From positions 1 to 64,000 of the forward strand of contig NADL03000544.1 in NCBI GenBank assembly GCA_002205965.3: DNA of 64,000 bases. Reading direction: 5' to 3'. The notes under the pieces were generated by a model. That model was not told the origin of the DNA. It made no database searches and saw only the letters and a program-made list of their open reading frames with translations. The translations under genes and the position numbers were made by a program. This document shows, piece after piece, positions 1-10,749 of this stretch. Positions within the stretch are counted from its first letter, which is position 1. Each line of letters opens with the position of its first letter. Source of the stretch: Kappaphycus alvarezii. Lineage: Eukaryota; Rhodophyta; Florideophyceae; Gigartinales; Solieriaceae.

Positions 1-804
1 AAACCCCTAAACCCCTAAATCCCTAAATCCCCTAAATCCCCTAAACCCCTAAAACCCCTAATCCCTAAAAACCCCTAAAAACCCCTAAACCCCTAAATCC
101 CCTAATCCCCTAATCCCCTAAATCCCCTAAAACCCCTAATCCCCTAATCCCCTAATCCCCTAAATCCCCTAAAACCCTAATCCCCTAATCCCTAAAACCC
201 CTAAACCCCTAAATCCCCTAAACCCTAAATCCCCTAAACCCCTAAAACCCCTAATCCCCTAAATCCCTAAAAACCCTAAAAAAACCCCTAATCCCCTAAA
301 ACCCCTAAAACCCCTAAAAACCCCTAATCCCCTAATCCCCTAAATCCCCTAAATCCCTAAATCCCTAAATCCCTAATCCCCTAAATCCCCTAAATCCCCT
401 AAATCCCCTAATCCCCTAATAACCCTAAACCCCCTAAAAAACCCCCTAATCCCCTAATCCCCTAAAATCCCCTAAATCCCCTAATCCCCTAAATCCCCTA
501 ATCCCCTAATCCCCTAATCCCCTAAAAACCCCTAATCCCTTAATCCCCTAATCCCCTAATCCCCTAAATCCCCTAATCCCCTAATCCCCTAAATCCCCTA
601 AATCCCCTAATCCCCTAAAAAACCCCTAAATCCCCTAAATCCCCTAATCCCCTAAAACCCTAAACCCCTAAATCCCCTAAATCCCCTAAATCCCCTAATC
701 CCCTAATCCCCTTAATCCCCTAAATCCCCTAAAACCCCTAAAAACCCCTAAATCCCCTAAATCCCCTAATCCCCTAGTCCCCTAAATCCCCTAAACCCCT
801 AAAG
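1..804. repeat. Degenerate telomeric repeat array (left chromosome end)
   Basis: Uninterrupted tandem units of CCCCTAAA, CCCCTAAT, CCCTAAA and CCCCTAAAA run from base 1 to about 804, then stop abruptly. Read on the G-rich strand, the units are GGGG(A)TTA or GGGG(A)TTTA with variable G and T counts. The C-rich strand runs 5' to 3' inward from the left edge, as expected for a left telomere. The heterogeneity is visible throughout rather than growing with distance, so it may reflect an error-prone telomerase template or accumulated decay. Confidence 0.93.
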
Positions 805-1007
805 GTGGGAGTAAAAATTGCAGTGCTCCACACCGCCATGGTGCGGTGCTAAATGAGAAACATGGTGAATGCGCAATATGCAGTCGTCCCGTTCTTTATC
901 AATGCGATGTGGGGCAGAAGTTTCACAGAGACGAAATAAGAAGTCATGGGCACCGCCACCAAGAATATATAGTATGCTGAGAATAGTGCTGGGAGGTGGG
1001 CGCGAAG

Positions 1008-1846
1008 ATGAAGAAAGGGAGGGGTGGGTTTCTTTTGCCGAAAAACCCCATAAATAAGGGAACTGGTAGTGATAGGAAAGTGGGAGATGGGTTGCAAAAG
1101 GATGGCGGTTGTTATAGGAAGGTAGGATCTGAAGGAAATTCGGAATACATACCTTTGTGCACTGGTTCTATGATTGGTGCAAGCAGGAACAGTGGCGATC
1201 TTCATGGAGAACATGTGATGGGTGGGATACAACAGGATTGTGATCGTGATGGAGAAAACGTGAATATTGAAGACGGGAAGTGTAAGGACAGGGACGTTTT
1301 ACCGCTGATAGAAGATGGATCAGACGGCAGAAGAGATGGAAACGATGATGACGTAGTATTCGTATCAGGCAGTAAGGCAATGGACGAGGAGCTGCCGCTG
1401 GAGATGTCGCTGTACGTTATGCGGCAGCTTAAAGCTGAGTTAGACAAGGTGATTGAGCCGCCGAATTGTGCCAGGCCGGTGTCGCAAAGGCAGGTGGAAA
1501 ATCTGCGGACGCCGCTTCTGTGTCGATCCAAAGGGTGGTAAACCATCGAATCCACAAGGCTAGGCTCTCGAAAAGGCCGCGGATGAACACGAACCCGAAG
1601 TATTCTCCGTTCCATTGTCTTCATTGTCAAGTCACCTGCTCCGGTCGCGTTCAGTACTTCGAGCACCTCCGTATCCGTCGTCACATCCGCCGTACAAGCA
1701 AGAAGGAGTACAAATGCAAGGACTGCAATATTGAGTTGTTCATTAAACAAGACCTTGTCCGCCATCAGAACGGGGCTCAGCATCGACTCACAGTCAGAGG
1801 TCACAATAAGTATCTTTGTTTATCATTAAAATTGCTTGTTTTTTGA
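1008..1846 (+). pseudogene. C2H2 zinc-finger protein remnant next to the telomere
   Basis: Two overlapping open frames appear to belong together. The first (from an ATG at 1008 to 1541) encodes an acidic, low-complexity region. The second (about 1466-1846) holds two zinc fingers at about 1616-1680 and 1709-1780. Both fingers have the spacing C-x2-C-x12-H-x5-H, which is typical of U1/JAZ-type fingers. The frames overlap by 75 bases, so either a frameshift or a short intron separates them. The second frame runs into AT-rich sequence after the fingers. DNA or RNA binding is inferred only from the fingers. It could be the N-terminal part of a transposon protein, because the next coding scrap downstream comes from an RT element. 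Confidence 0.5.
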
Positions 1847-2107
1847 GTAACAAAAAGGAAAATAAGCAATAAGTTCGTTTCTCAATCGACTTCGTGTGTG
1901 TGTTGTGTTCACCCTTCCGCTGTGATTGCAAGCTTTCCTCTGCTGCCCCCAGATCCTTGTAGTAGAACTTACAATTGTAAGTCTGTATCGCCATCAGGAC
2001 CTAGACGGGACAACCGCCGCAAAGCAAGAATCGGAAGAAGGGCTACTATAACGCAACGGACGTGACTGACGTCAACCCTTACGTCAGAGAAGGAACTTTT
2101 TGTAAGT

Positions 2108-2180
2108 GCTCCTGGCGGATTTGAACCCGCGACCACCTCATCAGGAGCTGCTTACACTTAACCACTAGGTCACCAAGACC
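2108..2180 (-). tRNA. tRNA-like element (probable SINE head or tRNA pseudogene)
   Basis: On the minus strand there is a good pol III box A (TGACCTAGTGGTTAAG) and box B (GGTTCAAATCC) at tRNA spacing, the latter inside a T-arm-like GCGGGTTCAAATCCGC. The 3' acceptor half CAGGAGC does not pair with the expected 5' end. Instead it pairs perfectly with GCTCCTG found in the anticodon-arm position, giving an alternative hairpin. No convincing anticodon stem forms. This looks like a tRNA-derived SINE head or degenerate tRNA rather than a working tRNA. Confidence 0.5.
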
Positions 2181-2556
2181 GGAATTTGAAGGTGCAAGGA
2201 GAGCCAATCAGGTTATAAATCACAATTTTTTCAAAAATCATTGCACAACACTGGAACGCAACATCGCCCGACGCCTTCCCGCTCCCTCAACTGGTCCATC
2301 TTCTGCGCCTTACACGCCGAACTTCACGTTTCGACCTCTAGCGTTTGATTCCCTAGCTGCCCCTTCCCCTGGAACTATTGCATTTATCGAGGAGTTAGTT
2401 CCGCGGATCGCGTCCAAGTGTCACTCAACAGTTGGCGTTATCCGCCGCCGTATCTACCAGCGACTGAGTTGCACCCTCTGGTCATCCATCGCTGAAGCTA
2501 TCCCGTCGCCAGCCCCGATGCGCATGGACGACGAAGCACACCCGGTTAGATCTTAA
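2161..2556 (+). pseudogene. C-terminal tail of a reverse-transcriptase element (copy 1)
   Basis: An open frame of about 130 codons without a starting ATG ends at a TAA near 2554-2556. Its last third (about 2385-2510) reads FIEELVPRIASKCHS, then IRRRIYQRLSCTLWSSIAEAI. The same segment occurs on the minus strand at 59.88-60.06 kb (FIEHFVPRVASKCHT, IRTLLYQRISCALWSSMATAI). In that copy it follows a region resembling the C-terminal domain of a family of non-LTR-like RTs. I therefore read this as the truncated 3' end of such an element. Family assignment rests on memory of the motif pattern. Confidence 0.5.
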
Positions 2557-2818
2557 CCGTATAGTTAGGACGTGCGCAGTCCCCAGTAGATACTGAACGC
2601 ATTAAACTTCTTTCTTTCTTTCTGGCATTTTGAAAAACCAGCTTGCTGGAGGCTTCGCATCGTAGGTAGTTTGCCCAGGAACCATCTAGGAGACTCTTTG
2701 TTATTCCAGGTGTTACAGAAATCGTGTACAGGTACTACCAAGTGTACACGTGTAAGGTCGGAAACTTCTCTCAGATACCAGGCCAAATACTGTTACTGGC
2801 TTTGTGAACCTAATCGCT

Positions 2819-3553
2819 ATGGATCAGCCGCAAGTCACCCTAGAGTTCCTTACGCAAATGGTACTTCAGTTGCAGCAGAGTCTCGAGCATGCCAATAACC
2901 AGATTGCGGCACACAGATCAGAGCTTTCTATTGCAGCGCAAAAGGTATCCTCCTTAGAATCTGAACTCATAAACGCCCGAAACCAGGCCAGTTCGTCAAG
3001 TAATGTCCCAGTGGATACGTTGGCTGGCCCAAAGAAAAACAAGCCAACTACATTCACTGGGAAAGGATCAATTGGCAGCTGGTGTGTTCAGATGGACAAC
3101 TATCTCTGAGGAAATGATGGCAATGGACCACTACACATAGCGCTCAGCTACTTGGCTGGCAATGGTCATGAATGGTGGATGGTACAATCCAAGACAGCAG
3201 AAGGGAAAGGAATAAATTCCTGGCACACCCTGAAGGATGCTTTGATCCAGCGTTTTGAAACACTGAACAAGGAGAAGATCGCTCGAGACAAACTCGCCCG
3301 CTGGAAACAAGTCAAAGACGTTCCTACCTTCAACGAGGACTTCAACAAAATTATACTCGACATCCCCGATATTGGAGTTAAAGACGAGATAGATCGTTAC
3401 TCTCGCGGTTTAAAGCCCTATATCTGGAAGGCGTTGTGCACCAAAGAATACGTCAACGTCTCCGACCTAATGAGGTATTCTGAGCGAGTGGAGTCGGCCT
3501 ATCGGCGTTCTGAACCCGATACCCTACCAAAGTCTTCTGGAGGAATAGAATAG
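2819..3553 (+). pseudogene. gag: Gypsy element 1 gag
   Basis: The ATG at 2819 opens a glutamine-rich coiled N-terminus. A stop at 3107-3109 breaks the frame, and the Retrotrans_gag domain continues in another frame to 3553. Recognisable parts are the NGHEWWM and WHTLKDALIQRF segments and a downstream RYSRGLKPYIWKAL helix, all characteristic of the capsid region of Ty3/gypsy Gag. The zinc knuckle lies beyond this, near 3685-3750, in yet another frame: WVRCRQKGHMAKNCP. There the first cysteine of the usual C-x2-C-x4-H-x4-C knuckle is replaced by tryptophan. Confidence 0.75.
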
Positions 3554-3679
3554 AAATGGAAGCTCTTTTGCTGGAACCAGAAGTCCACTGCCAATGGAAA
3601 TTGGGAACGTAGAAGTAATATTGGGGTTGGAAAGAAACGCTCCCAACTTACAGAAGCTTGACAAAGAAGAAATTGAAAG

Positions 3680-4946
3680 ATGTATGCGCGAAGGTCTCTG
3701 GGTCAGGTGCAGACAGAAAGGACACATGGCCAAGAACTGCCCAAAAGCCCGGAGGAACTGATTGAAGGTCCACAGTCAGTTCCAGTCATCCAAGAACCAT
3801 TAAAAACCCTTGTGCTGGACAAAGAAAGTCGAGATTTATCATTGAATCAAACAAAAAGGTCCATCGTGTCCACCATCAGATCGAATGCAACGTTCATTGA
3901 AACATTCTCCCCTGCATTGGAGAGAAATCACAAGGTTCTTCTCATTGTTAAGGGTACAATTTCTGGTGGGCGAGCAAAAATCCTCATAGATCCTGGTGGT
4001 GAGATCAACTTCTTGAGTGAACCATTTTGCAAGAAACATCAAATAATGACCAGAGACTCCAGAGAGCTTGCTGAAATGGCCAACAGTGCGGACCAGATAC
4101 TTCAAGAATTGTTAAATGCCGTCAGTGTACATATTAACGCCTATAATGAACCTCTGTACTTTGCCGTAAGCCCATTGAAGCGTTATGATGCAATTATTGG
4201 GAAAGAATGGTGCGCCTCGCATGCGGCAAAAATCAATGGCCTTAATAATGAGGTGAAAAGAGAACATAAGGGAAATTCATTCATATCTATTGCTGATGAT
4301 ACCGTAGTGAGTCCTTTTGTATCTTTTAATACTATAGTTAGTGATTTCGATGAGAAAAAAGAGTTATTTGCAGTTTTACTTAGACCTTTACATTCTAGAG
4401 AACCAAGAGCACCCGTATACCCTCGAGACATACAGAAGGTTCTGAAAACATTTGCTGATGTGTCTCCAGAGAAGCTCCCAAGAGGTTTTCCACCGAGAAG
4501 GAAACAAGACTTTGACATAGAATTAAAGGAAGGAGCAGAACCACAGAAGAAAGGTCTCTATAGACTTTCTGGCAAAGAGATGTCAGAACTCCGAAAACAG
4601 TTTGGACGAGCTACTGGAAGCTGAGTTTATAAGACCAAGTAAGAGCCCCTGGGGGGCGCCTATTCTATTCGTAAGCAAAAAGGATGATAGTCTACGGATA
4701 TGTGTGGATTACAGAGCCTTAAACCGGCTTACTGTAAACAAAAGCTATCCCTTACCACGAATTGACGACATTTTCGACCAGCTTAAACGAGAAAAGTTCT
4801 TCAGCAAACTTGATCTTAGATCTGGTTATCATCAGATTAGACTACACGAATATTCGATTCCATTTACCGCCTTCAGAACACGATACGGGCACTTTGAATT
4901 TCTTGTTCTGCCGTTTGGACTCACTAATGCCCGCCAAATTTTATGA
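3680..4946 (+). pseudogene. pol: Gypsy element 1 protease and N-terminal RT
   Basis: The first frame (3680-4624) starts in the nucleocapsid and contains the retropepsin-like segment ILIDPGGEINFLSEPF near 3980-4030. The usual active-site triplet D-S/T-G reads D-P-G here, so protease activity is doubtful. A frame change at about 4602 leads into the RT fingers and palm: [36 protein letters not shown] and [13 protein letters not shown]. The frame ends at 4944-4946 just before the YLDD motif. These motifs are diagnostic of Ty3/gypsy RT. Confidence 0.82.
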
Positions 4947-6385
4947 ACCTAATGAATAACATTTTTAAGGATCAGCGCGACTTATTTGTGATCGTCTATC
5001 TGGATGATATTCCCATCTACAGTAAGACATGGAAGGATCACTTGGACCATATTCGAACTGTACTCGAAATCCTCAGAAAAGAAACGTTGTTTGGAAAATT
5101 AGCTAAATGTGTTTTTGGAGTTACAGAAGTGGAGTACCTAGGACACACCATTTCTCAAAGTGGTATTTCTGTTGATCCAAATAAGATAAGTGCAGTCATG
5201 GAATGGCCGATACCAAAGAATAAGCAACAAGTACGGTCTTTTCTTGGTTTTGTCAATTATTACCGGAGATTAATAAAAGGCTGTTCAGTTCTTGCGAAAC
5301 CTCTGATAGAATTGACGAAAAACGTGAATTTCCAGTGGAGCCGCTTTCAAGATGATGCCTTCAAAGTACTCAAGCAAACACTTTGTAGCGCACCGGTTCT
5401 CAGAAATTTCGACGCCGCACTGCCTATCTACGTAGCCACAGATGCATCACAGTATGCAATTGGTGCAGTGCTGGAACTGGAAGAATTAGGTTCTAAAAGG
5501 CCGGTCGCTTTTGCGTCCAGGACTCTTAATGATGCGCAACAAAACTATGCGGCCCATGAAAGGGAACTTTTGGCCATTGTAGATTCCCTGAAGTGGTGGA
5601 GATCCTAACTTTATGGTAATTCATTCACCATTCACTTGGACCACTATCCCCTAAGGTACCTAGAAACCCAAGAAAACTTGTCCCTGAGACAAGTGAGGTG
5701 GCTGGAAAGATTAATTAATTTCGACTTCAAGATAATCCCCATCTCAGGAAAATCAAATGTAGTGGCGGACGCACTATCGAGGCAACCACAAGATGTTCCG
5801 TCACCTAATCATCAAAAAAATTCATTACTCCAAGAAGTTATTTCCAAGACATCCTCAGAATCCAATAATATTTCGACCATATCATTCACGAACACTGAGT
5901 TAGTGGGGTTGGCAGAAGAATATGGTAGGGATGAGAACCTCAGAACCCACTATCAAGATCCTAAAGCTCCCTTTGAGCGTCGAGGGGTGCTTCTACTTGT
6001 AAACAAGAAGATCTGTGTACCAGAAGGAAATTTCAGAGTCAAGCTCCTGCATGACTATCATTCCACGCCTAACACGGGACACCTAGGAATAAGCAAAACT
6101 ATCAACAGAATATCACCAAAGTTTTATTGGAAAAAATTAAGTTCAGATGTAATCCGATACGTACGTTCCTGCCAATGCCAGAGAACCAAAGCAACCAATC
6201 AGAAGCCCGCAGGTCTTTTACAACCACTAGAACCACCGAAAACCAAATGGACCCACATAACCATGGATTTCATCACACCTCTCCCAAAGTCGAGAAGTGG
6301 AAACAACGGCGTGTTAACAGTCGTTGACAGACTTTCTAAGATGATCAGAATAATACCAACGAAACCAAACACAGATGCTCCTTAA
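4943..6385 (+). pseudogene. pol: Gypsy element 1 RT palm, RNase H and integrase N-terminus
   Basis: The RT catalytic motif is intact as VYLDDIPIYS near 5000. It is followed by the thumb and connection (VEYLGHTIS, KQQVRSFLGFVNYYRR). RNase H follows (IYVATDASQYAIGAVL, then HERELLAIVDSLKWW) to a stop at 5606-5608. The frame resumes at 5636 with DHYPLRYL and ADALSRQP, then the integrase HHCC zinc finger (HDYHSTPNTGHLG with CQCQRTK) and the first catalytic Asp in MDFITPLPKS. A stop falls at 6383-6385. The decay consists of point stops, with the domain order preserved. Confidence 0.85.
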
Positions 6386-6820
6386 ACAGCACTGCTGTTC
6401 AAGAATCACGTATACCAAAGTCATGGATTACCAGAGAATATCATATGTGACCGAGATCCCATCTTCATGAGCAAGTTTTGGACAAAACTTTTTGCTCTAC
6501 TAGGAACAAATATATCGCCCTCCTCTGCATACCACCCACAAACTGATGGACAATCGGAGATAATGAACAGGAAAATAGAGGAAATGATCCGTGCTTTCGT
6601 TAGCTTCGATAAATCAGATTGGGATAATGACTTGGTAGACTTTGAAGTTGCTTACAACTCCTCTGTGAATGTAACCACAACTTTCTCACCATTTTTCCTC
6701 AATTATGGAATTCAACCACGAACAGTACCCTTAGATGTTTTAGCGTCAGACAATCCAGCGGCAGCGGGTTTCCTAAAAGATATGCAAGAAGCATTAAGGA
6801 AAGCCCAGAATCAGATCTGA
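6386..6820 (+). pseudogene. pol: Gypsy element 1 integrase core
   Basis: The rest of the rve core carries the second catalytic Asp (IICDRDPIFMSKFW, around 6440-6480). The region with the third acidic residue follows: SAYHPQTDGQSEIMNRKIEE. The frame stops at 6818-6820. The residues of the DDE triad are still visible, but stops before and after the core mean no intact integrase can be made from this copy. Confidence 0.82.
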
Positions 6821-6839
6821 AAATCGAATGAGTCCACCG

Positions 6840-7290
6840 CTAAATATGTAAAAAAGAAAAGAAGGCCGTCTACGTTCAAGATTGGTGATATGGTTTGGCT
6901 ATCAACTGAGGACTTATCATTTGAAGATGTGGCTGGATCACGCAAACTGAACCCAAAGTATTGTGGTCCCTTTGAAATAGCTAGGATATTAACGGTGTGA
7001 CGTACCGTCTGCACTTATCTCAACCGATGATTGACAGAGGAATCCATAATGCGTTCCACGCTAGCCTCTTGAAACCGTTCTTTGAAGATGAATTCAACCG
7101 ACAAATTCCACCTCCGCCACCTCTCCAATTTCAAGATGGACATTAGGAATACGAAGTTGAATCTATACTCGCTTATAAGAAAGAACGTGGAAAAAATAAA
7201 TTTCTTATCAAATGGAAAGGGTACGAAGATCATGAAAACTCGTGGCTTCCTGAATCATACCTCAAGAACTCACAAGAACTTTTGAATTAG
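6840..7290 (+). pseudogene. Gypsy element 1 integrase C-terminus with chromodomain
   Basis: After a degenerate integrase C-terminal domain (FKIGDMVWLS-like at about 6880-6905), a chromodomain is read at about 7147-7290: EYEVESILAYKKERGKNKFL, then IKWKGYEDHENSWLPESYL. It ends at a TAG at 7288-7290. This places the element among chromoviruses, whose chromodomain directs integration to modified chromatin (family knowledge). It sits 53 bp upstream of the 3' LTR. Confidence 0.8.
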
Positions 7291-7342
7291 TACAAGCAGA
7301 ACCTCAAGAATCGGGGCGATTCTTCTCTGTAGGGGGGAGTGA

Positions 7343-7859
7343 TGTTGTATTTCACTTCACAGACCTTACAGCTTTACACGAATTCACTGCATCTACTGTA
7401 CTGTAGATTGAAACCGCTGGTAACCTTGCCCAGTGCTACTAGGCACTTTGCTGTCATTACTCCTTCCTTACAGTTCTGAACACAGCGTTTGACCCTATTG
7501 GTACACTTGGAATAGTTACGGGCGATATTCACACTGGAATATTATATCATTGCTTTACCAATCAAAAGTCGCCTTGCTATCCCATGCCACCTGGACCAAT
7601 GTACTTCTTACATCTTGTCAGAGTATGTCACTCATGCCGACTACAATTCTGAAAGCGCTACTTACGATACCGTCAGGGCTGTTTTACGGGAATACCTTTG
7701 AATTCGCTACGATTAGACTGCATTTTCCTTTAGTTTGTAGCTATCTTCAGTTCTATATAAACACTGGTTTAGAGCGGCCGGCCTAACCCAGCCGGCCTCA
7801 ACCAAAAGTTTCGATCACCGTTCTACCTTGATGTGCTCGTGTGGGCTTAACACCCCACA
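7343..7859 (+). repeat. 3' LTR of gypsy element 1 (517 bp)
   Basis: It starts TGTTG right after the polypurine tract and ends CACCCCACA. A TATA box (CTATATAAAC) lies at about 7754-7763, followed by a pyrimidine-rich leader, which fits the LTR promoter. The solo LTR at 62,652-63,168 has the same length, the same ends and the same TATA position. Confidence 0.8.
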
Positions 7860-8280
7860 CAAACATGTCTTTGGGTTAGTTTACAGTTTGCGTTCCATCC
7901 CATCGCTCCTGTTCAATCTCCTCAACAGCTCATGCCTTCCGTAATTCATTGATCCGTTCGCATTACCTTCAAACTCAACTTCCCTCCCCACGTGTCTCCA
8001 GCGCCCCCGAGAATAGGATTTTCTCCCATCACTCCTAACGCAAAAATCCTTAGTCTCCATTCCATGTTTTAGTCACCGAAGTACTTCCGTTCATGGGATC
8101 ATATCTTCGTGTACCCTTTCTGTCATATCCTCACCCCAACTTGTGAACCTCTATACACACCCTTCCATTGTTTCTCCTTTCGCGCTCCACAGATCGGTAC
8201 CTCAAGTTAGCCCAGATCCTTCCCGCAAAAAGCGATAAACTATGACCCAATGCTCTACTCTGTCGCTCATCTGATATGTA
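7860..8280. other. Pyrimidine-rich spacer without recognisable gene
   Basis: A C/T-rich stretch between the gypsy 3' LTR and the telomere-linked gene. No clear domain or start codon is visible. It may hold the 5' end of the downstream gene, since short open segments appear from about 8280. Confidence 0.4.
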
Positions 8281-10690
8281 ATACAACTCTAGCACTAAAG
8301 GAGGCCCTTACTTCTTCAGATCCCAACATATTCTCCCTCCTCGCAAACGTGTTCTCAAAACACCCTTCCAATCCCCCTTTTACTCTCGATTAAATCCTCT
8401 CATATTCCTCTTAGGACCCATTATCGTATCTATTGCCCTGAGTTCTTCCAACAGTTCTCTACCAACCCCCAATATCTCTTTCTGTCCCATAATTTTTCAT
8501 GCAATTTGCAACACTCCCCCCTGCAATAGTGCGCTGAAATTTAGTTCTGTTTCCTGCCATCTTCGAGCTGTTCACTCTGTTAGCGCCGAAACAGCTCAAA
8601 AATTTCAAGCATTCGTCGAAAAAGAGGCTCTACAGGCAAATGAAAGCCCCACTCCGCCATTCGTGATCTCTATCCAGTTGCTGGAGCCACACATGCTGGT
8701 TTCGACAAGCCCCCCCTGCCTGCCGTTCCCAGTTTACCGATCCACAATTGCTTCCAGTGCGCTCACTGTTCCTTCATCTCCAAGGCAATAACTACGCTCA
8801 AGCGCCATGTCAGCGACCACTATAAGAACGTTTCCCCCAATGACTCGCCTCCGATACCCGTGAAGGCTCAAACAATTTTCGGTGGAAATAACACTAATTT
8901 GTTCGCCGTCTTCACCAACACCGATCATTCATCTCAGTTTCTTAACACAGCTAACAAATTGAAACGCTCACGCCCTTCCGCATCTGTCCCCGATGATGTG
9001 AAATACATGGACCTTTACCTCGCAGAACTCCGCTTTGATGAACACCTCTCAAACCTTTCCCTTTCCTTACAAGAAGATTCTGAATATGTCACCTGGATGG
9101 AAACCGACCTTGGTACGGCAATGCGCTCCTCTCTTTCGGACTTCGTGAAACATGCTTGGAAACTCACTCGGAATCATCCGAAAATACGCGTTCACAATTA
9201 CCTCGGTGCAAAACTGGCTCTTTCCGTTGAAGAAGTAACTTTTGCTCGCTATGAGTCCCTTCCGGCTCGACTTTTATTTTTCATCTCCGTATTTCCTCCG
9301 AGCATTGCCATGGAAAACGACGCAAGTGTTTCCCTTCCTCCCTCTCTCAGAAGCTAAGTGAATTTTCCCTCGTCCTTCAGAAGAAAACCAATAAGGATCA
9401 AGCAGCACAATTGCTACACAGCATCCTTTCTGATGTCTTTTTCTTTACCACGGACTCTTGTATTCAAGATATCATTCCTACCTTCCTCTCTTGCTCCGCC
9501 GTCCTAGGGGGAACACAGCAAAAAGCACTCCGTTTCACAAATGCATCCGAACTGTCACCGTTGCTTGCAGCTTTGAAGTAACTCTCAAGGACCTTTGTTG
9601 TCATGGATCTTTACTGCTACGACCCTGCCCAAAAGGGCCAAGAAAACGGAAGGAAGTTCAGGAGGCAACTTCGAAAATGGCGGACACTGGCGTCATGTAA
9701 ATTGAGTTCTGTCTCAAAGTCAGCAATTATCTGCGTTCCGCAAAAACACATAAGATTCGCTTCATTTTTTGCCCCCGCCACCCTTTCTGTGGAGTCTTGG
9801 ATGGCCATGAACTACCCTTCCCAACACTCGGCAAATCTATGAGGGACCTTCAACTCCAAGCATGGAATCTACGCAATGATAAACTGCTGGCTTCACTTCC
9901 CATCACCGCTGATTTCTGGGCCGCCTGCTCCCGAATGCAGGACGCTATGTACGACAGGACCCCTGGATACCGGTTTGGGATGCACTTCGCAAACGAGCAG
10001 ACTTACAATCACTGGCGAAATCGTTCCACTCCGTTGCACTGAAGCTAGCGTCATCCAAATACGAAATACTATCTCAGCTTCCCGCCATACTTTCGTTTCC
10101 AAAGGGAAACGTTTCTTGGCCACAAATTACAACACGACTCGTGCCCTTCAAAAGTGACTCTCAAAACCTATTGCTCGGTTCCCGGATGCCGTCACATCCC
10201 GTATTCTCCTCGTGTACCTCCTCGTCGTTCGACCCGTTGAAAACGCACGCCTGTTGAGAGTTTTCGGTACCACGGAAAGCACAAAAAGTTGTTTGGACAT
10301 ACTCTTCACATCCGGTGGAGCTCCAATAACACCTCATCAGCTGAGGACTAACATCACTTCGGGTCTCAAATCCGCAAACGTCCCCTTCAATTTGAGTCAC
10401 TACCGTTAGTACCACGCCGGAGCCGTGAAAAATTTCGTCGCTCACATCACAGAAGGTGAAGATCAACTCTCCAACATTATCTACTTACAAGCAGGTCACA
10501 GTCACGACACTGCCCACCGAATCTACGATGTTTCCTCTCTAGACAAGCGGCAATTAACCGGATCTCAATTGGAGCAATATCGAAACGGGTCGGAGGCCTG
10601 GCATCGAGACCTAGGGCCGCATTCCTCCCTACTCCACAGATACACCGTCTCCGCAAACATGGACCGCCTTTTGCCCCAAGCAACGCCTCC
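8280..10690 (+). pseudogene. Telomere-linked gene, copy 1: OrsD-like zinc finger and tyrosine-recombinase-like core
   Basis: Coding sequence is read with several frameshifts. At about 8430-8600 lies an OrsD-like degenerate zinc finger (FFQQFSTNPQYLFLSHNF, then CHLRAVHS in a shifted frame). At about 8720-8830 there is a second C2H2 motif (CFQCAHCSFISK..LKRHVSDH), preceded by LPAVPSLPI. Helical sequence follows to 9357. At about 10,200-10,530 comes a tyrosine-recombinase-like core: RILLVYLLVVRPVEN, then SHYR with a stop (TAG, 10,407) right after it, then LQAGHSHDTAHRIY. The H of GHS is at 10,497-10,499 and a possible Tyr nucleophile at 10,524-10,526. The order zinc finger, recombinase-like core, RecQ helicase matches genes I know from fungal subtelomeres. 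Copy 2 lies at 15.9-13.6 kb on the other strand. Confidence 0.65.
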
Positions 10691-10749
10691 CAGTTCTAAC
10701 AGCCAAGCTGTTTCAGCGCCCCAGAGCTTTGCCAATTACAGCTCTTCCG

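Larger units (their letters stand above)
2600..7859 (+). mobile_element. Ty3/gypsy chromodomain retrotransposon, decayed, 3' LTR only
   Basis: Gag, protease, RT, RNase H, integrase and a C-terminal chromodomain occur in Ty3/gypsy order on the plus strand. A polypurine tract (AGGGGGGAGTGA, 7331-7342) and a 3' LTR (7343-7859) follow. No sequence resembling the LTR is seen upstream of gag, so the 5' LTR is missing or replaced. The exact left boundary is uncertain. Several stops and frameshifts interrupt gag and pol, so the element is non-autonomous. It is related to the solo LTR at 62,652-63,168 and the LTR scrap near 42.24 kb. Confidence 0.85.

Noticed and set aside
1202..1804. 200-codon minus-strand frame near the telomere
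   Set aside because: It is the shadow of the plus-strand zinc-finger region, where paired C2H2 motifs are visible.
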